DNA of 64,000 bases from Vibrio ostreae (lineage in GTDB: Bacteria > Pseudomonadota > Gammaproteobacteria > Enterobacterales > Vibrionaceae): assembly GCF_019226825.1 (NCBI RefSeq), contig NZ_CP076643.1, positions 1,364,001 to 1,428,000 on the forward strand, in the 5' to 3' direction. The notes beneath the pieces were generated by a model, which was not told the origin of the DNA, made no database searches, and worked only from the letters and a program-made list of their open reading frames with translations. Positions 1 through 9,186 of this stretch are shown here, piece by piece (within the stretch, counting starts at the first letter, position 1; each line of letters starts with the position of its first letter). Both the position numbers and the translations under genes were made by a program.

Positions 1-44
1 TTCGTTAGACTGTCAGCAAGCTACTATTCGGACGTATCGACACC

Positions 45-590
45 ATGAAACAATTGCTCGACTTTATCCCACTGATCATCTTTTTTGCCCTGTTCAAGTT
101 CTATGACATCTATGTCGCCACCGGCGCACTTATTGCCGCAACGGCAGTGCAGATAGTGGTGACTTACTTCCTGTTTAAGAAAGTGGAAAAAATGCAGATC
201 ATCACCTTTTTGTTGGTGGCGGTTTTTGGTGGCATGACCATCTTCCTGCACGATGATAACTTCATCAAATGGAAAGTAACTATTGTCTACATGATTTTCG
301 CGCTGGGACTGACGATCAGCCATTTAATGGGCAAATCAGCGATTAAAGGCATGCTGGGCAAAGAAATCACTCTGCCGGAAGCGGTATGGAGCAAGGTAAA
401 CTGGGCCTGGGTGGGTTTCTTCTCTGTGTGTGCGGTCCTCAATATTTACATCGCGTACCAGCTGCCGCTCGACACCTGGGTCAACTTTAAAGTGTTCGGC
501 CTGCTGGCGGCGACTTTCGCTTACACTCTGCTGACCGGTGTCTATATTTATAAGCACCTGCCTAAAGAGCAGAACAACTCTGGCGAGTAA
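45..590 (+). CDS. yciB: YciB/IspA inner-membrane septation protein
   Basis: A 181-residue, almost wholly hydrophobic protein with about five membrane segments. It opens with a short [14 protein letters not shown] helix, as in the YciB (intracellular septation protein A) family, and has the family's usual length. YciB sits in the inner membrane and is linked to cell-envelope synthesis and division; its molecular activity is not settled. It is followed by yciA and yciI, the order known from enteric bacteria and vibrios, which supports the name. The start is the ATG at 45; only 44 bases of upstream sequence are in the window, so its promoter cannot be judged. Confidence 0.93.
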   Translation: MKQLLDFIPLIIFFALFKFYDIYVATGALIAATAVQIVVTYFLFKKVEKMQIITFLLVAVFGGMTIFLHDDNFIKWKVTIVYMIFALGLTISHLMGKSAIKGMLGKEITLPEAVWSKVNWAWVGFFSVCAVLNIYIAYQLPLDTWVNFKVFGLLAATFAYTLLTGVYIYKHLPKEQNNSGE

Positions 591-658
591 AACAGCAAAC
601 AGTGCCCGAAAGGTGAATCACTGATACTTTTGTTGTTATAATTCCTATTATTGTTGTT

Positions 659-690
659 ACAGCGACCTATACGGTCGCTGTTTTGTTTAT
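659..690 (+). terminator. Rho-independent terminator after yciB
   Basis: A nine-base-pair stem (659-667 with 673-681), a five-base loop and then TTTGTTT. It lies between yciB and the yciA start at 705, so it may end the yciB message or attenuate read-through into yciA. Confidence 0.7.
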
Positions 691-704
691 TGCGGATATC
701 AAGA

Positions 705-1106
705 ATGAATCAGGAAGTACACTCACCGAAGGGCCAGATGCTGCTCAGAACCCTGGCAATGCCAGCCGATACCAACGCAAACGGCGATATTTTTGGTGGC
801 TGGATTATGTCTCAGCTCGATTTGGCCGGCGGCATTCTGGCCAAAGAAATCTCCTGCGGACGTATCGTTACTGTGTCGGTGTCGAGCATTACCTTTAAGA
901 AACCGGTCCGGGTGGGCGACGTCGTCTGTTGCTACGGCGAATGCACCAAAATAGGCCGTACATCGATGTCAATTAATCTGGAAGTATGGGTAAAACCTGT
1001 CAAAGAAAACGGAGTATTGGACCGTTTTCAAGTCTGCGAAGCGACGTTTAACTACGTGGCCATTGATGCCGATGGCCGTCCACGTCCGATTAAGCCAGGC
1101 AAATAA
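705..1106 (+). CDS. yciA: Acyl-CoA thioesterase YciA (hotdog fold)
   Basis: A 133-residue hotdog-fold thioesterase that hydrolyses a broad range of acyl-CoAs in the cytoplasm. The family motif is visible: TLAMPADTNANGDIFGGW near the N terminus, containing the catalytic Asp of the GDIFGGW loop, then the hotdog helix region and a conserved KPVRVGDVV strand. The open frame extends upstream to 651, but those codons lie inside the yciB terminator hairpin. The ATG at 705 gives the expected family start (MNQEVHSPKGQ), so I chose it. It sits between yciB and yciI, as in related genomes. Confidence 0.93.
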   Translation: MNQEVHSPKGQMLLRTLAMPADTNANGDIFGGWIMSQLDLAGGILAKEISCGRIVTVSVSSITFKKPVRVGDVVCCYGECTKIGRTSMSINLEVWVKPVKENGVLDRFQVCEATFNYVAIDADGRPRPIKPGK

Positions 1107-1166
1107 TCAAAAAATCTGTTTTTTGCCCTTTAAAACTCAATCTGTTTCAGTACATTAGTATCTCTG

Positions 1167-1179
1167 ACCTAATTTAGGT
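1167..1179. promoter_or_regulatory. Perfect palindrome ACCTAATTTAGGT before yciI
   Basis: A 13-base perfect palindrome immediately upstream of a TATACACT-like -10 element and 38 bases before the yciI start. It has the geometry of a repressor or activator site; I do not recognise the cognate regulator. Confidence 0.35.
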
Positions 1180-1216
1180 ATACACTTACCGATAAGCAAC
1201 TTATAAGGAAATTAAT

Positions 1217-1513
1217 ATGTGGTACGTCATCTTCTCACAAGATGTTGAAAACTCGCTGGAGAAACGTATGAGTGTTCGCCCGGCTCACCTTGAGCGACTG
1301 ACAACTCTCCAGGATGAAGGCCGCTTGTTAACAGCAGGTCCGATGCCAGCGATCGATTCAGATAACCCCGGTGAGGCAGGATTCACGGGGTCAACTGTGA
1401 TCGCAGAGTTCAATTCACTGGATGACGCCAAAGCCTGGGCAGATGCAGATCCTTATGTAACTGCCGGTGTTTATGCTAACGTTATCGTGAAACCATTCAA
1501 AAAAGTATTCTGA
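1217..1513 (+). CDS. yciI: YciI family protein
   Basis: A 98-residue protein with the YciI ferredoxin-like alpha/beta fold: the opening [17 protein letters not shown], the R-x-x-HL signature (RPAHLERL), a G-PMPA loop and the C-terminal [17 protein letters not shown] strand. The conserved His-Asp pair of the family is present (H in RPAHL, D in ADADPY). Its physiological role is unknown, although YciI proteins resemble muconolactone isomerase-like enzymes. A good AAGGA ribosome site lies eight bases before the ATG. The pilotin-like gene begins one base after its stop codon, so the two are probably co-transcribed. Confidence 0.92.
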   Translation: MWYVIFSQDVENSLEKRMSVRPAHLERLTTLQDEGRLLTAGPMPAIDSDNPGEAGFTGSTVIAEFNSLDDAKAWADADPYVTAGVYANVIVKPFKKVF

Positions 1514-1514
1514 T

Positions 1515-1904
1515 ATGAAAAAATCATCCTTTGGTCTGGCGCTGATCTGCCTGGCGTTACTGGCCGGTTGCAGCTCGACGGCTGAACGTGAAAAAAATCT
1601 GGAACTGCTGGCCGCGAATCGCGCCAGTATTCTGAGTGCAGAGTTGCCACTTGAACTCGGTCCGCTGAATATTATGCGTGCCAGCTCCACAGGCAGTATG
1701 ATTGAGATGATGATGGTCTATAACATCGACCATCCGAAAGCCAAACCGGCCAGCCAGGTGCTGCAAAACAGCATTCACAGCTTCTGCAATGACAAAGACA
1801 TCCGTGCCAATCTGGATGTTGGTCTAAGCTACCGGATTAAGATGCGCAATACGCGCGGTCAGCTGATGATTGACCAAATGGTGACTGAAAAAGATTGTCC
1901 ATAG
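1515..1904 (+). CDS. gspS: Lipoprotein resembling the T2SS pilotin GspS/AspS
   Basis: A 129-residue lipoprotein: a signal peptide ending in the lipobox LLAGC (Cys about residue 19) and a small soluble domain. The features RASILSAELPLELGPLNI, a MMMVYN strand, a SFCND motif and the closing YRIKMRNTRGQLMIDQMV resemble the AspS-type pilotin of vibrios, which helps the type II secretin reach and assemble in the outer membrane. Two later cysteines (in SFCND and KDCP) could form the disulfide seen in that family. This is recognition by pattern, not alignment. It overlaps nothing, follows yciI by one base and ends at a strong terminator. Confidence 0.6.
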   Translation: MKKSSFGLALICLALLAGCSSTAEREKNLELLAANRASILSAELPLELGPLNIMRASSTGSMIEMMMVYNIDHPKAKPASQVLQNSIHSFCNDKDIRANLDVGLSYRIKMRNTRGQLMIDQMVTEKDCP

Positions 1905-1907
1905 AAT

Positions 1908-1936
1908 ACAGGAGGCCTGAGCCTCCTGTTTTTTTA
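1908..1936 (+). terminator. Rho-independent terminator after the pilotin-like gene
   Basis: Nine-base-pair stem (1908-1916 with 1921-1929), loop CTGA, followed by a seven-T run. It separates this rightward operon from the convergent chemoreceptor gene. Confidence 0.85.
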
Positions 1937-1967
1937 TCTGTCGGTTAACGTATTTGCAGGTTAACCA

Positions 1968-3890
1968 TCAAAGCTTAAAGCGGCTGATGGTCGAGACGAT
2001 CTGCTGGTTGACCTGAGTGATGTCACTCATACCCGCTAGAGTGCGTGACCCAATCTCATCCAGCTCGGTGACAATCTGGTTGAGCTCGTTCATACTCTCG
2101 CTGACACCATGCGTGACGCTGCTCTGTTCCTCCGCTGCGGTCGCAATCTGAGTGCTGAGGTCGTTGATGTCGTCAATGTAGCTTGCCATTGTTTCCAGGC
2201 TGTCAGCAACGTTCTGTGAACTGCTGGCCGTGTCGTGACAACGCTGCTTGGTTTTACTCATTGCATCAACCACAACCTGGTTGCCCTGCAATAAACGGCC
2301 AATCGCATTCTCGATTTCCTGGGTACTGTCTTTGGTGCGGTTAGCCAGATTGCGCACTTCATCCGCAACTACGGCAAAACCACGCCCCTGCTCACCAGCT
2401 CGCGCCGCTTCTATGGCCGCATTCAGCGCCAGCAGATTGGTTTGTTCTGCAATTTCGCCAATCACAGTCAGAACCGAATGAATACTCTGAGTTTCTTCAC
2501 TCATGCTGCGCACACTGTCGACCGTCATGTCCACGTCTTTAATCAGTGCATCCACAGTCGCCAGTGAACGAGCCATAATCTGACGTGACTCAACACTGGT
2601 ATGGTTAGCCTGCTGGGTAATATTGGACGTGTTGGCAGCGTCCGACGCGGTTGAACCGGCGGTCGCATTCATTTCTTCCAGCGCGGTGACGATCTGCTCA
2701 GTCTCGACAACATGATGGCGCAGCTTGTCGGCGTTACGCTGTGACAATGTCTCGACCGAACCGACGTTCGACTGCAGCGTTTGTGAAGCCTGCTTGATCT
2801 CCAGCATCATACTTTGTAACTGGCTGATGAAGTTGTTCACACCCTGAGCTATCTGACCAAGCTCATCTTGTGATTTCACCTCAAGACGTTGGGTCAAATC
2901 GCCATTGCCGCTCGACAGGCTGTGGATGGTCTGTTTGAGCGATAAAATCGGACGGTACAGCATCTGAATCACCAGATAAGCAATCAACACGCTGACCAGG
3001 GTAGCGACCAGGCCTATCACAATCGCAGAGTGCTTAGAGTCGGTAAGATTGGCAAAAGCGATACCCTTACTTTGTCCAATCACAAAGTACCAGTTTTTAT
3101 TAGCCACTTTAATCTGGCTTGAGTAAAAGATTTTGTCTTCACCGTTCAGTTGGTAGTCCTGCACGCTGTGCTCAGAACCAATAATGCTCTTAGCTGCACC
3201 TTTAAACCAGTCGCTTTCCAGAGTCTTGTCACCGGGTTTTAGCGCGCTATTTTGTGAAGACGCAAGCACCGTACCATCATGGTTGATGATCATGGCAGCA
3301 CTGCCGGCCAGATCGGTCGATTGTTCCACCAGCTTGTTGAGAAAACCCAGTTTCATGTCGACACCCAACATGCCATCCTGAGTTCGCTGCACAATACTGA
3401 CCCAGTAAGTGTTCGGATCAGCGGAATCCGGATACGGATCCGTCAGTGAAGGGGTCGTCGACTGACGTCCTTCCTTGTAGTAACTCATGGTGCGAATATC
3501 ACCATTGAATTTATGTCCGGGCCATGCATCGGTAATCTGGTTCCAGTAGGCATCACCGTTGGATTCAAAGCCGATAAAAGAGCTGCCGGTCGCCAGCGTG
3601 GTGGCAAACAGCTCGGTCAGATCGATGTAATCCTGCGCCGAATTACCCGGATAAGGCTGATCTTTATACAGCTCGCCTATTCCTTTCACCGCCGTGATTT
3701 TTTCCTGAATGAAGGTCTGCACCAGGTTGGCTTTATCCTGGGTGTAGATCTCGCCGCTGCGGGTGATCATTGCACTAATCACTTCCGATTCCTTCAGGTA
3801 GGAGATGGTACTGGATATCGCGACTGATGCCGCGACCAAGGCCATGACCGAAACAAGAAGGATTTGTTTAAGTCCGAATGATTTTGTCAT
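1968..3890 (-). CDS. Methyl-accepting chemotaxis protein, dCache sensor
   Basis: A 640-residue chemoreceptor. Membrane segments lie at about residues 8-30 and 288-311 and enclose a periplasmic domain of about 250 residues. That domain has the YWVSIVQRT...GMLGVDMKL pattern of double-Cache sensors, which bind small ligands such as amino acids. A HAMP domain follows (about 312-365), then the cytoplasmic signalling hairpin with the near-invariant tip at about 478-510 ([19 protein letters not shown]), which contacts CheA and CheW. There is no C-terminal NWETF-type CheR tether. The gene stands alone, convergent with the pilotin-like gene. The ligand cannot be told from sequence. Confidence 0.95.
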   Translation of the reverse strand: MTKSFGLKQILLVSVMALVAASVAISSTISYLKESEVISAMITRSGEIYTQDKANLVQTFIQEKITAVKGIGELYKDQPYPGNSAQDYIDLTELFATTLATGSSFIGFESNGDAYWNQITDAWPGHKFNGDIRTMSYYKEGRQSTTPSLTDPYPDSADPNTYWVSIVQRTQDGMLGVDMKLGFLNKLVEQSTDLAGSAAMIINHDGTVLASSQNSALKPGDKTLESDWFKGAAKSIIGSEHSVQDYQLNGEDKIFYSSQIKVANKNWYFVIGQSKGIAFANLTDSKHSAIVIGLVATLVSVLIAYLVIQMLYRPILSLKQTIHSLSSGNGDLTQRLEVKSQDELGQIAQGVNNFISQLQSMMLEIKQASQTLQSNVGSVETLSQRNADKLRHHVVETEQIVTALEEMNATAGSTASDAANTSNITQQANHTSVESRQIMARSLATVDALIKDVDMTVDSVRSMSEETQSIHSVLTVIGEIAEQTNLLALNAAIEAARAGEQGRGFAVVADEVRNLANRTKDSTQEIENAIGRLLQGNQVVVDAMSKTKQRCHDTASSSQNVADSLETMASYIDDINDLSTQIATAAEEQSSVTHGVSESMNELNQIVTELDEIGSRTLAGMSDITQVNQQIVSTISRFKL

Positions 3891-4208
3891 ATTACTGCTT
3901 TCCCTAAGAGTGCTGAACAGTGGAAATACTCCTTATCCACCATGTGTCATATTATCGTTGCTTTATTGACCTTGGCAGAATAGCATTCGTTACCGCCATA
4001 TTGAACAAGAAAAGGTGGCTTCAATGAGGCCTCTCGCTTTTTTTTTATAACACGGTGACTCCCTCACACGACAGATTAGGTGTATACAGACCAAAGTCCG
4101 CTCACTGAACACCCTCACCGTAAAATGAACCCTCGCTTTGATATTCAACTTGTTTATCAAAATAATTCATGGTGAACTACTCCTACTTTAAGTTTATTTA
4201 GATTAAAT
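3891..4208. other. Intergenic region between the chemoreceptor and metR
   Basis: About 320 bases with no credible gene. It holds the chemoreceptor promoter on the minus strand. A GAGGCCTC palindrome followed by a nine-T run near 4031-4047 could terminate a short rightward transcript. The AT-rich stretch at 4140-4205 leads into the MetJ operator. Confidence 0.5.
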
Positions 4209-4232
4209 AGACGTCTAGATGTTTACACGCCT
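4209..4232 (+). promoter_or_regulatory. MetJ operator: three tandem met boxes upstream of metR
   Basis: Three adjacent 8-base units AGACGTCT, AGATGTTT and ACACGCCT. The first is the exact met-box consensus and the other two match at five positions each. MetJ binds such tandem repeats with S-adenosylmethionine as corepressor. The site lies 52 bases before the metR start, matching the known MetJ control of metR in enterics. The MetJ gene itself is not in this window. Confidence 0.8.
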
Positions 4233-4284
4233 ATAGAAACGGCGTAAATTCAAAAATATAATTCCAAGTTGGACTAGGCAACTC

Positions 4285-5196
4285 ATGATAGAACTCAAGC
4301 ACCTGCGTACACTAGTATCACTGCGGGACACTGGTTCGCTGACTTCCACGGCTACAGCGCTGCATTTAACCCAGTCTGCCCTATCGCATCAGATTAAAGA
4401 TCTCGAAGCCCGCATCGGCGGACAGCTGTTTCTGCGTAAGACCCGTCCGGTACGCTTTACCTCCGAAGGAGAAATCTTACTTAAACTGGCCGATGAGGTA
4501 CTCCCTAAACTCGCCAAAGCAGAAAATGAGCTGGCCAGTCTGAAAGAAGATGTGAACGGACGCCTGCACATGGCGATCGAATGCCACTCTTGTTTTCAGT
4601 GGCTGATGCCTGCTTTGCGTGAATATCAGATTGCCTGGCCAAGTGTGGCACTGGATTTCTCATCCGGTTTCGGCTTTGAACCTCTGCCAGCCCTGCTGGC
4701 CGGTGAGTTGGACCTGGTGATTACTTCCGATATTCTGCCGCGTTCCGAAGTGCATTATGAGCCGCTGTTCGATTTCGAAATGCGTTTGGTGACGGCAACC
4801 AATCATCCGCTGGCGGAAAAAGAGTTCATTACACCACAAGATTTAGCCGGACAAACCATGCTCAGCTATCCGGTGCAAAAACAGCGCCTCGACGTGGTGA
4901 AACATTTTCTGCAGCCAGCAGGTATTGAGCCGGCCAAATGGAAACAAGCCGATAATACGCTGATGCTGGTTCAGATGGTCTCGGCCGGACTTGGCGTGGC
5001 GGCATTACCAAACTGGGCCATCAGTGAGTTTTCGCGCCAAGGTCTGGTTACCAGTAAACCACTTGGTAAAGGACTATGGCGCCGCTTGTTTGCCGCAACC
5101 CGTAACAGTGAGAAAGATAAACGTTATCTGCAGGCCTTTTTTGCGACTGCCCGTCAGCAATGCAAAAGCCACCTTGATGGCATCAAGATGGCCTGA
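4285..5196 (+). CDS. metR: LysR-type regulator of methionine biosynthesis, MetR
   Basis: A 303-residue LysR-family activator. The N-terminal winged helix-turn-helix is clear (IELKHLRTLVSLRDTGSL, then LTQSALSHQIKDLE), and the effector domain contains family-specific stretches, MAIECHSCFQWLMPAL and GELDLVITSDILPRS. MetR uses homocysteine as coeffector to activate metE, metH and other methionine genes. The MetJ operator directly upstream strongly supports the name over a generic LysR assignment. No met structural gene is adjacent, so it acts in trans here. A 13-bp hairpin ends the gene. Confidence 0.93.
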   Translation: MIELKHLRTLVSLRDTGSLTSTATALHLTQSALSHQIKDLEARIGGQLFLRKTRPVRFTSEGEILLKLADEVLPKLAKAENELASLKEDVNGRLHMAIECHSCFQWLMPALREYQIAWPSVALDFSSGFGFEPLPALLAGELDLVITSDILPRSEVHYEPLFDFEMRLVTATNHPLAEKEFITPQDLAGQTMLSYPVQKQRLDVVKHFLQPAGIEPAKWKQADNTLMLVQMVSAGLGVAALPNWAISEFSRQGLVTSKPLGKGLWRRLFAATRNSEKDKRYLQAFFATARQQCKSHLDGIKMA

Positions 5197-5210
5197 CTGG
5201 ATACATTTGC

Positions 5211-5240
5211 CAATGGGCCTGCTCTTAAGCAGGCCCATTG
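5211..5240. terminator. Long hairpin between metR and the DUF4250 gene
   Basis: A perfect 13-base-pair inverted repeat (5211-5223 with 5228-5240) with a four-base loop, placed between two convergent genes. It lacks a clear T tract on either side, so it is a probable but not classical terminator. Confidence 0.6.
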
Positions 5241-5254
5241 ATTGACTCGCTGCC

Positions 5255-5461
5255 CTAGCTAGTGCCGGCACATTTAAACTGATTGGTCAGCGGATCGTAC
5301 TGAAATCCGAGAGCGCTCAGTTTGTCGACCACATGATCCACATCCATTTCATAAGTGGTCACCAACTCATCAAGGCTGTCACATTCAAGACGTAACTTTT
5401 CATTGACGATTCCCAACAGAATGGCACTGTCTAACTTACCGGCATTACTCAAATCCATCAT
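5255..5461 (-). CDS. DUF4250 domain protein
   Basis: A 68-residue acidic protein with the DUF4250 pattern: an N-terminal LDSAILLGIVNEKLR helix, a DSLDELVTTYEMD stretch and a closing LGFQYDPLTNQF motif. The function is unknown. Two in-frame ATGs start it (MMDL); AGGAG lies four bases before the first and seven before the second, so the second may be the true start. It is convergent with metR and appears to be a single-gene unit. Confidence 0.75.
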   Translation of the reverse strand: MMDLSNAGKLDSAILLGIVNEKLRLECDSLDELVTTYEMDVDHVVDKLSALGFQYDPLTNQFKCAGTS

Positions 5462-5584
5462 GGTGCTCCTCAGGTTACAGGACGATAGGACGTGCAGACC
5501 TGCAAGTCGGCTTCAACCAGGTTAATTGGTCATGTCATACAACGCCCTTTCTCCGTATAAGCTTAGAACGAAATCCCGACCTGC

Positions 5585-5602
5585 GGGGTGAATTTACACC
5601 CC
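5585..5602. promoter_or_regulatory. Perfect inverted repeat GGGGTG-N6-CACCCC
   Basis: Six-base arms (5585-5590 and 5597-5602) around AATTTA, in the region upstream of the DUF4250 gene. It could be an operator for that gene. I do not recognise the regulator. Confidence 0.3.
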
Positions 5603-5621
5603 TGACGGAGAGCAGAGTGGC

Positions 5622-5656
5622 GCAGCAAAAACAAAAAGCGCCCGAAGGCGCTTTCT
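5622..5656 (-). terminator. Rho-independent terminator of the membrane-protein gene
   Basis: On the minus strand, an eight-base-pair stem (AAAGCGCC with GGCGCTTT, loop TTCG) followed by a TTTTTGTTTTT tract. It lies just downstream of the 5688-6413 gene. Confidence 0.85.
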
Positions 5657-5687
5657 CAATATCTCTCATTTTTCATCCAGGCCCCTA

Positions 5688-6413
5688 TTACATCAGGTAA
5701 AGGCCGTGGAAACCGGTCGATGCCGCAAGAATCATAACCTGAGCCACAGCAAGCTGCACTTTATCAACCGTCTTTGACATCATGATGTGCCAACTCCAGA
5801 CTATGATACCGGCAACCAAGAGTGCAAAACTGACAAGCAATGGCTGCGTCATGGCATACAAGCTGTCACTATCGAGACTGTGCGCATAAGGCACGATGCA
5901 TAATGTGGTTAACATGGCAGAAAGAATACCAGCCACGGGCAGAATACGATGGAAAGCCTGTAAACGAGTTCGGGCAATGGTCATCAGCAGGTGACCGAAC
6001 ATCGCCCCCAATAGCGCAACCATGGTCAGCAGAGAGAGCGCAGCCGACCAACTGTGCGCGTCTCCCAGCAAAATTGCCACGTAAGCAATCGCCAGTCCAT
6101 CAGCCAGATACAGCACCCACATCGGCCCGCTGTCACGGGTTTTCTTGGTCTGAACCTGAGAATAAAAATAGAAAAGCGCAGCAACAATCAAAAAGGCTTC
6201 GATTTTAATTGAAGTGACAGCCAACCAAAGTACAGCAATGGCCGGTAGTACTTTATGAATGCGTCCGCGCTGTCCGGGGCAGATATCCCCTTTAACTAAA
6301 ACCAGCGTCAGCAAAATTTGTGCACCCAGTAACATAGGCGCAAACACAGTGAGTAGTGAATACAACATAAACCCAACCATCAATGGCGTAAAATCTGGCG
6401 CTGATGATATCAA
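5688..6413 (-). CDS. Hypothetical multi-pass inner-membrane protein
   Basis: A protein of up to 241 residues with about seven hydrophobic segments and short loops. I do not recognise the family. The long frame begins at a TTG (6413) with a plausible AGGG about seven bases upstream; the first ATG in frame is at 6380, giving MVGFMLYSLL. Charged residues cluster in the short loops (KGDICPGQRGRIHK, QTKKTRDS), which suggests cytoplasmic faces. It has its own terminator and stands apart from its neighbours, so context gives no function. Confidence 0.7.
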   Translation of the reverse strand: MISSAPDFTPLMVGFMLYSLLTVFAPMLLGAQILLTLVLVKGDICPGQRGRIHKVLPAIAVLWLAVTSIKIEAFLIVAALFYFYSQVQTKKTRDSGPMWVLYLADGLAIAYVAILLGDAHSWSAALSLLTMVALLGAMFGHLLMTIARTRLQAFHRILPVAGILSAMLTTLCIVPYAHSLDSDSLYAMTQPLLVSFALLVAGIIVWSWHIMMSKTVDKVQLAVAQVMILAASTGFHGLYLM

Positions 6414-6745
6414 AACCAGCCCTGTCGTGCCTACTGTTGACTGCTTTTGGTTGGTAATTCATCGGCCCTATTGACGGCCCGGCCATTAGCCGCACAGTTT
6501 AAGCCGAACCATTGCAATATAAATATTTACCCTCTTGGCGCTATACCGCTATAGAGACGCAGCGCCAAACATAATTTTAAATCATTAATTGCCGTCGTCA
6601 CATGGAGATTCGTGTTGAGTTGAGCTTTAATAGAAGCACAGATTTCAGGTACACTATCATGTTGTAGCACAAATAAATTGTGTTATAAGCTAGGCAGTAG
6701 TCCGGTATTGAGCCTTTAACTTGTTGTCTTGCAGGAATAAACCAT
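6414..6745. other. Intergenic region upstream of the EAL gene
   Basis: About 330 bases without a gene. It contains an eight-base inverted repeat, TTGGCGCT with AGCGCCAA (6535-6542 and 6561-6568). It also has CACAA-N5-TTGTG (6668-6682), which lies between a GGTACACTAT -10-like element and the EAL start and could be an operator. Confidence 0.4.
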
Positions 6746-8275
6746 TTGTCTACAGCCACTTTAAGCAGTTATCGTCTGTCCAGAATAAAAAAAGCCCGGT
6801 TCTACACTGGCTTACTCTTTATTGTCCTGACACTGTCTTCCTTTGTTGCCGCCTACCAATGGGTTACCTATCAATTAGCCGAACAAGCCAGAGCTGAAAT
6901 CCGTAATGTGATTGAACAAATAGACCAGTTGTTTATCCAGTTGGATAAGATAAGCCGAGATATCAGCGCATACCCGGATCAGGATTGTGCCTCGCTGCAG
7001 CCAGTTTTGTTACGCGAAATGCTCAAAATCCCCGGCGGACTCTCGGCGACAAAAAGTCAGCCTCAAGGCTACTGTCATTCAATACAAGGTAGCCTGGCTG
7101 CACTACCTTTGACCATGCAGGGACCTTCGATTGAACTCACAAACGGTATGCTCGAAGCTGAATCTGTACTGTATCGGACTGATGGAATGTTGTACGAGGT
7201 TTCCGAGCGCTACTTTCTGTCCCTGCTCGATATTAATCCGGCCTTTATTAAACCTTCGCTACTGATCAATCACAGGAGTGTAATGAGTCTGGATCAAAAA
7301 AGCGCTCTGGTCAGAGGAGGAATACTCAAGTCGAATCTCTACGACTATAGTTTGCAGTTCAACTACGACAGCAACATGTATCACTGGCGGATAATCAAGC
7401 AGGTAACTTACTACCTGCTGATCCCTCTGATGCTGTATGTGTTTGCCAGTTTCAGGATCTATCGTTTTTTGTGTCAGCCGGCATGGCTGGCCGGAGAGTT
7501 GGCTTCGGGCATCGCCCACCAACAATTTAAACCTTACATCCAGCCTATTTTTGATAGTGGCGGGCGCATGGTGGGCGGTGAAATTCTGGTGCGCTGGCAC
7601 CACCCGACGCGTGGAATTGTTGGTCCGTACGAGTTCATTTCTATTATCGAACGTGGCGGGCTGTCACAAAAGCTGACCGAGGCGCTGCTCGAACAGACTG
7701 CGACGCATCTTGCCCCGGTAGCCAAACAGCTTCCGGACAATTTCCATATCGCATTCAACATCAGCGCCGAGCAGTTAATCAACGATAAAATCGTCCAAAG
7801 CTGCCAGCGTTTTCGCCAGCTGATGAATGCCCCGCATATCAACCTGGTGCTGGAACTGACTGAACGTGAGCAGGCCTTTCAGGTAGCCGAAGTCATGGAC
7901 ACCTACCAGGTCCTGAAAAATGAACATGTCCGCATCTCAATTGATGATTTCGGTACCGGCCATTCGAGTCTGCTCTATCTGCAGATGTTTCAGGCCGATT
8001 ACCTGAAAATAGACAAGAGTTTTATCGACTTGATTGGTGAGAATGAGCTGTCCAATCACATTGTCAATAACGTACTGGATCTCGCCCGGCGCCTGAATAT
8101 CCCGACGGTTGCCGAAGGAGTGGAACGTAACGACCAGCTGGACTACCTCACTGTGCATGGTGTCGATTATTTCCAGGGTTACCTGTTCAGTAAGCCGGTA
8201 AGCATGGAAACCTTTATTGAACATTACTGCGCTGAACAGGCGAGTGAGACAAAACCACTACATGACGATATTTAA
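6746..8275 (+). CDS. Membrane c-di-GMP phosphodiesterase, CSS-motif plus EAL
   Basis: A 509-residue inner-membrane protein. A membrane segment at about residues 22-40 and another at about 220-240 enclose a periplasmic region with DCAS (Cys81) and a second cysteine near 110. This fits the CSS-motif sensor class, in which periplasmic thiols control activity. The cytoplasmic EAL domain (about 250-495) keeps the catalytic set: E279 in GGEIL, N in FNIS, ELTERE, DDFGTGHSS, the lysine in LKIDKSF and EGVE. It should therefore hydrolyse c-di-GMP. No GGDEF domain is present. The start is a TTG with AGGAA eight bases upstream. Confidence 0.92.
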   Translation: MSTATLSSYRLSRIKKARFYTGLLFIVLTLSSFVAAYQWVTYQLAEQARAEIRNVIEQIDQLFIQLDKISRDISAYPDQDCASLQPVLLREMLKIPGGLSATKSQPQGYCHSIQGSLAALPLTMQGPSIELTNGMLEAESVLYRTDGMLYEVSERYFLSLLDINPAFIKPSLLINHRSVMSLDQKSALVRGGILKSNLYDYSLQFNYDSNMYHWRIIKQVTYYLLIPLMLYVFASFRIYRFLCQPAWLAGELASGIAHQQFKPYIQPIFDSGGRMVGGEILVRWHHPTRGIVGPYEFISIIERGGLSQKLTEALLEQTATHLAPVAKQLPDNFHIAFNISAEQLINDKIVQSCQRFRQLMNAPHINLVLELTEREQAFQVAEVMDTYQVLKNEHVRISIDDFGTGHSSLLYLQMFQADYLKIDKSFIDLIGENELSNHIVNNVLDLARRLNIPTVAEGVERNDQLDYLTVHGVDYFQGYLFSKPVSMETFIEHYCAEQASETKPLHDDI

Positions 8276-8450
8276 ATCGACCGGGAGCAGGAAGAGGTAT
8301 TTTCGGGTGCATCCGGTATGGATGCCTGGTTGTGCCTCACCTTGAGCAGCATGAAAAATCCGCATGCAGCTCTTTTGGCCCGGGTCGGCTGTTCCCAGGC
8401 TGAACTGACGACACTAACCTCAATAATCTATTGTCCTCTCCCCGCCCCAT

Positions 8451-9149
8451 CTAATCCTCAGACAATGCGAACTGCACCGCCTGTTCAGCGTGAATTCGGG
8501 TCGTATCGTACAACGGAACCGCTGTATGCGCTTGCTGTACCAACAGCGCGATTTCCGTACACCCCAAAATCACCGCTTGCGCGCCCCGGCGCTGCAAATC
8601 CTCGATAACCGTCAGATACTGCTGACGCGAATCGGAATTTATTTTACCCAGACACAACTCCTGATATATCACCTGATGGACGATGTCACGTTGTTCTGCA
8701 TCAGGAATTAATACATCAATAGCAAAATTGTCGCGCAACCGGCCGCGATAGAAATCCTGTTCCATAGTAAAACGGGTACCGAGCAGCCCTACCCGGCTGA
8801 CACCATCTTTGATCAGCTGCTGCGCCGTAGCATCCGCAATATGCAGGATCGGGATATCGATATGGGCTTCAATTTCAGCGGCGACTTTATGCATCGTATT
8901 GGTGCAGATCAGTAAGAAATCGGCTCCGCCCGCCTGAACCGACATCGCCGCCTCGGTCAACAGTTGTGCCGTCTCCGACCACTTCCCCTGATGCTGAAGT
9001 TTTTCAATCGGATCAAAATTAACACTATGCAGGCAAATTTTGGCAGAGTTCAGTCCGCCCAGCCGCTCTTTCACTCCCTGATTGATTGCGCTGTAGTAAC
9101 TGACCGTGGATTCCCAACTCATGCCACCTAACATACCGATGGTTTTCAT
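8451..9149 (-). CDS. ygeA: Aspartate/glutamate racemase family, YgeA-like
   Basis: A 232-residue enzyme of the PLP-independent Asp/Glu racemase superfamily. The opening MKTIGMLGGMSWESTVSYY, the first catalytic cysteine in ICTNTMHK, the second in LGCTEIALL and the LLGTRFTMEQDFYRGRL stretch closely follow YgeA, an amino-acid racemase of broad specificity. I chose the ATG at 9149, preceded by AGGAAAGGGAG, over the longer frame to 9182. It lies downstream of dctPQM on the same strand and may share its transcript. That suggests the TRAP system imports a dicarboxylate-like or amino-acid substrate that the racemase acts on; this is inference. Confidence 0.88.
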   Translation of the reverse strand: MKTIGMLGGMSWESTVSYYSAINQGVKERLGGLNSAKICLHSVNFDPIEKLQHQGKWSETAQLLTEAAMSVQAGGADFLLICTNTMHKVAAEIEAHIDIPILHIADATAQQLIKDGVSRVGLLGTRFTMEQDFYRGRLRDNFAIDVLIPDAEQRDIVHQVIYQELCLGKINSDSRQQYLTVIEDLQRRGAQAVILGCTEIALLVQQAHTAVPLYDTTRIHAEQAVQFALSED

Positions 9150-9186
9150 CTCCCTTTCCTCTCCTGACGTAGTCGCTTGCAAATAG

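Noticed and set aside
8318..8608. A 96-codon plus-strand frame overlapping the ygeA-like gene
   Set aside because: It lies mostly antisense to the racemase gene and has no ribosome site or domain.
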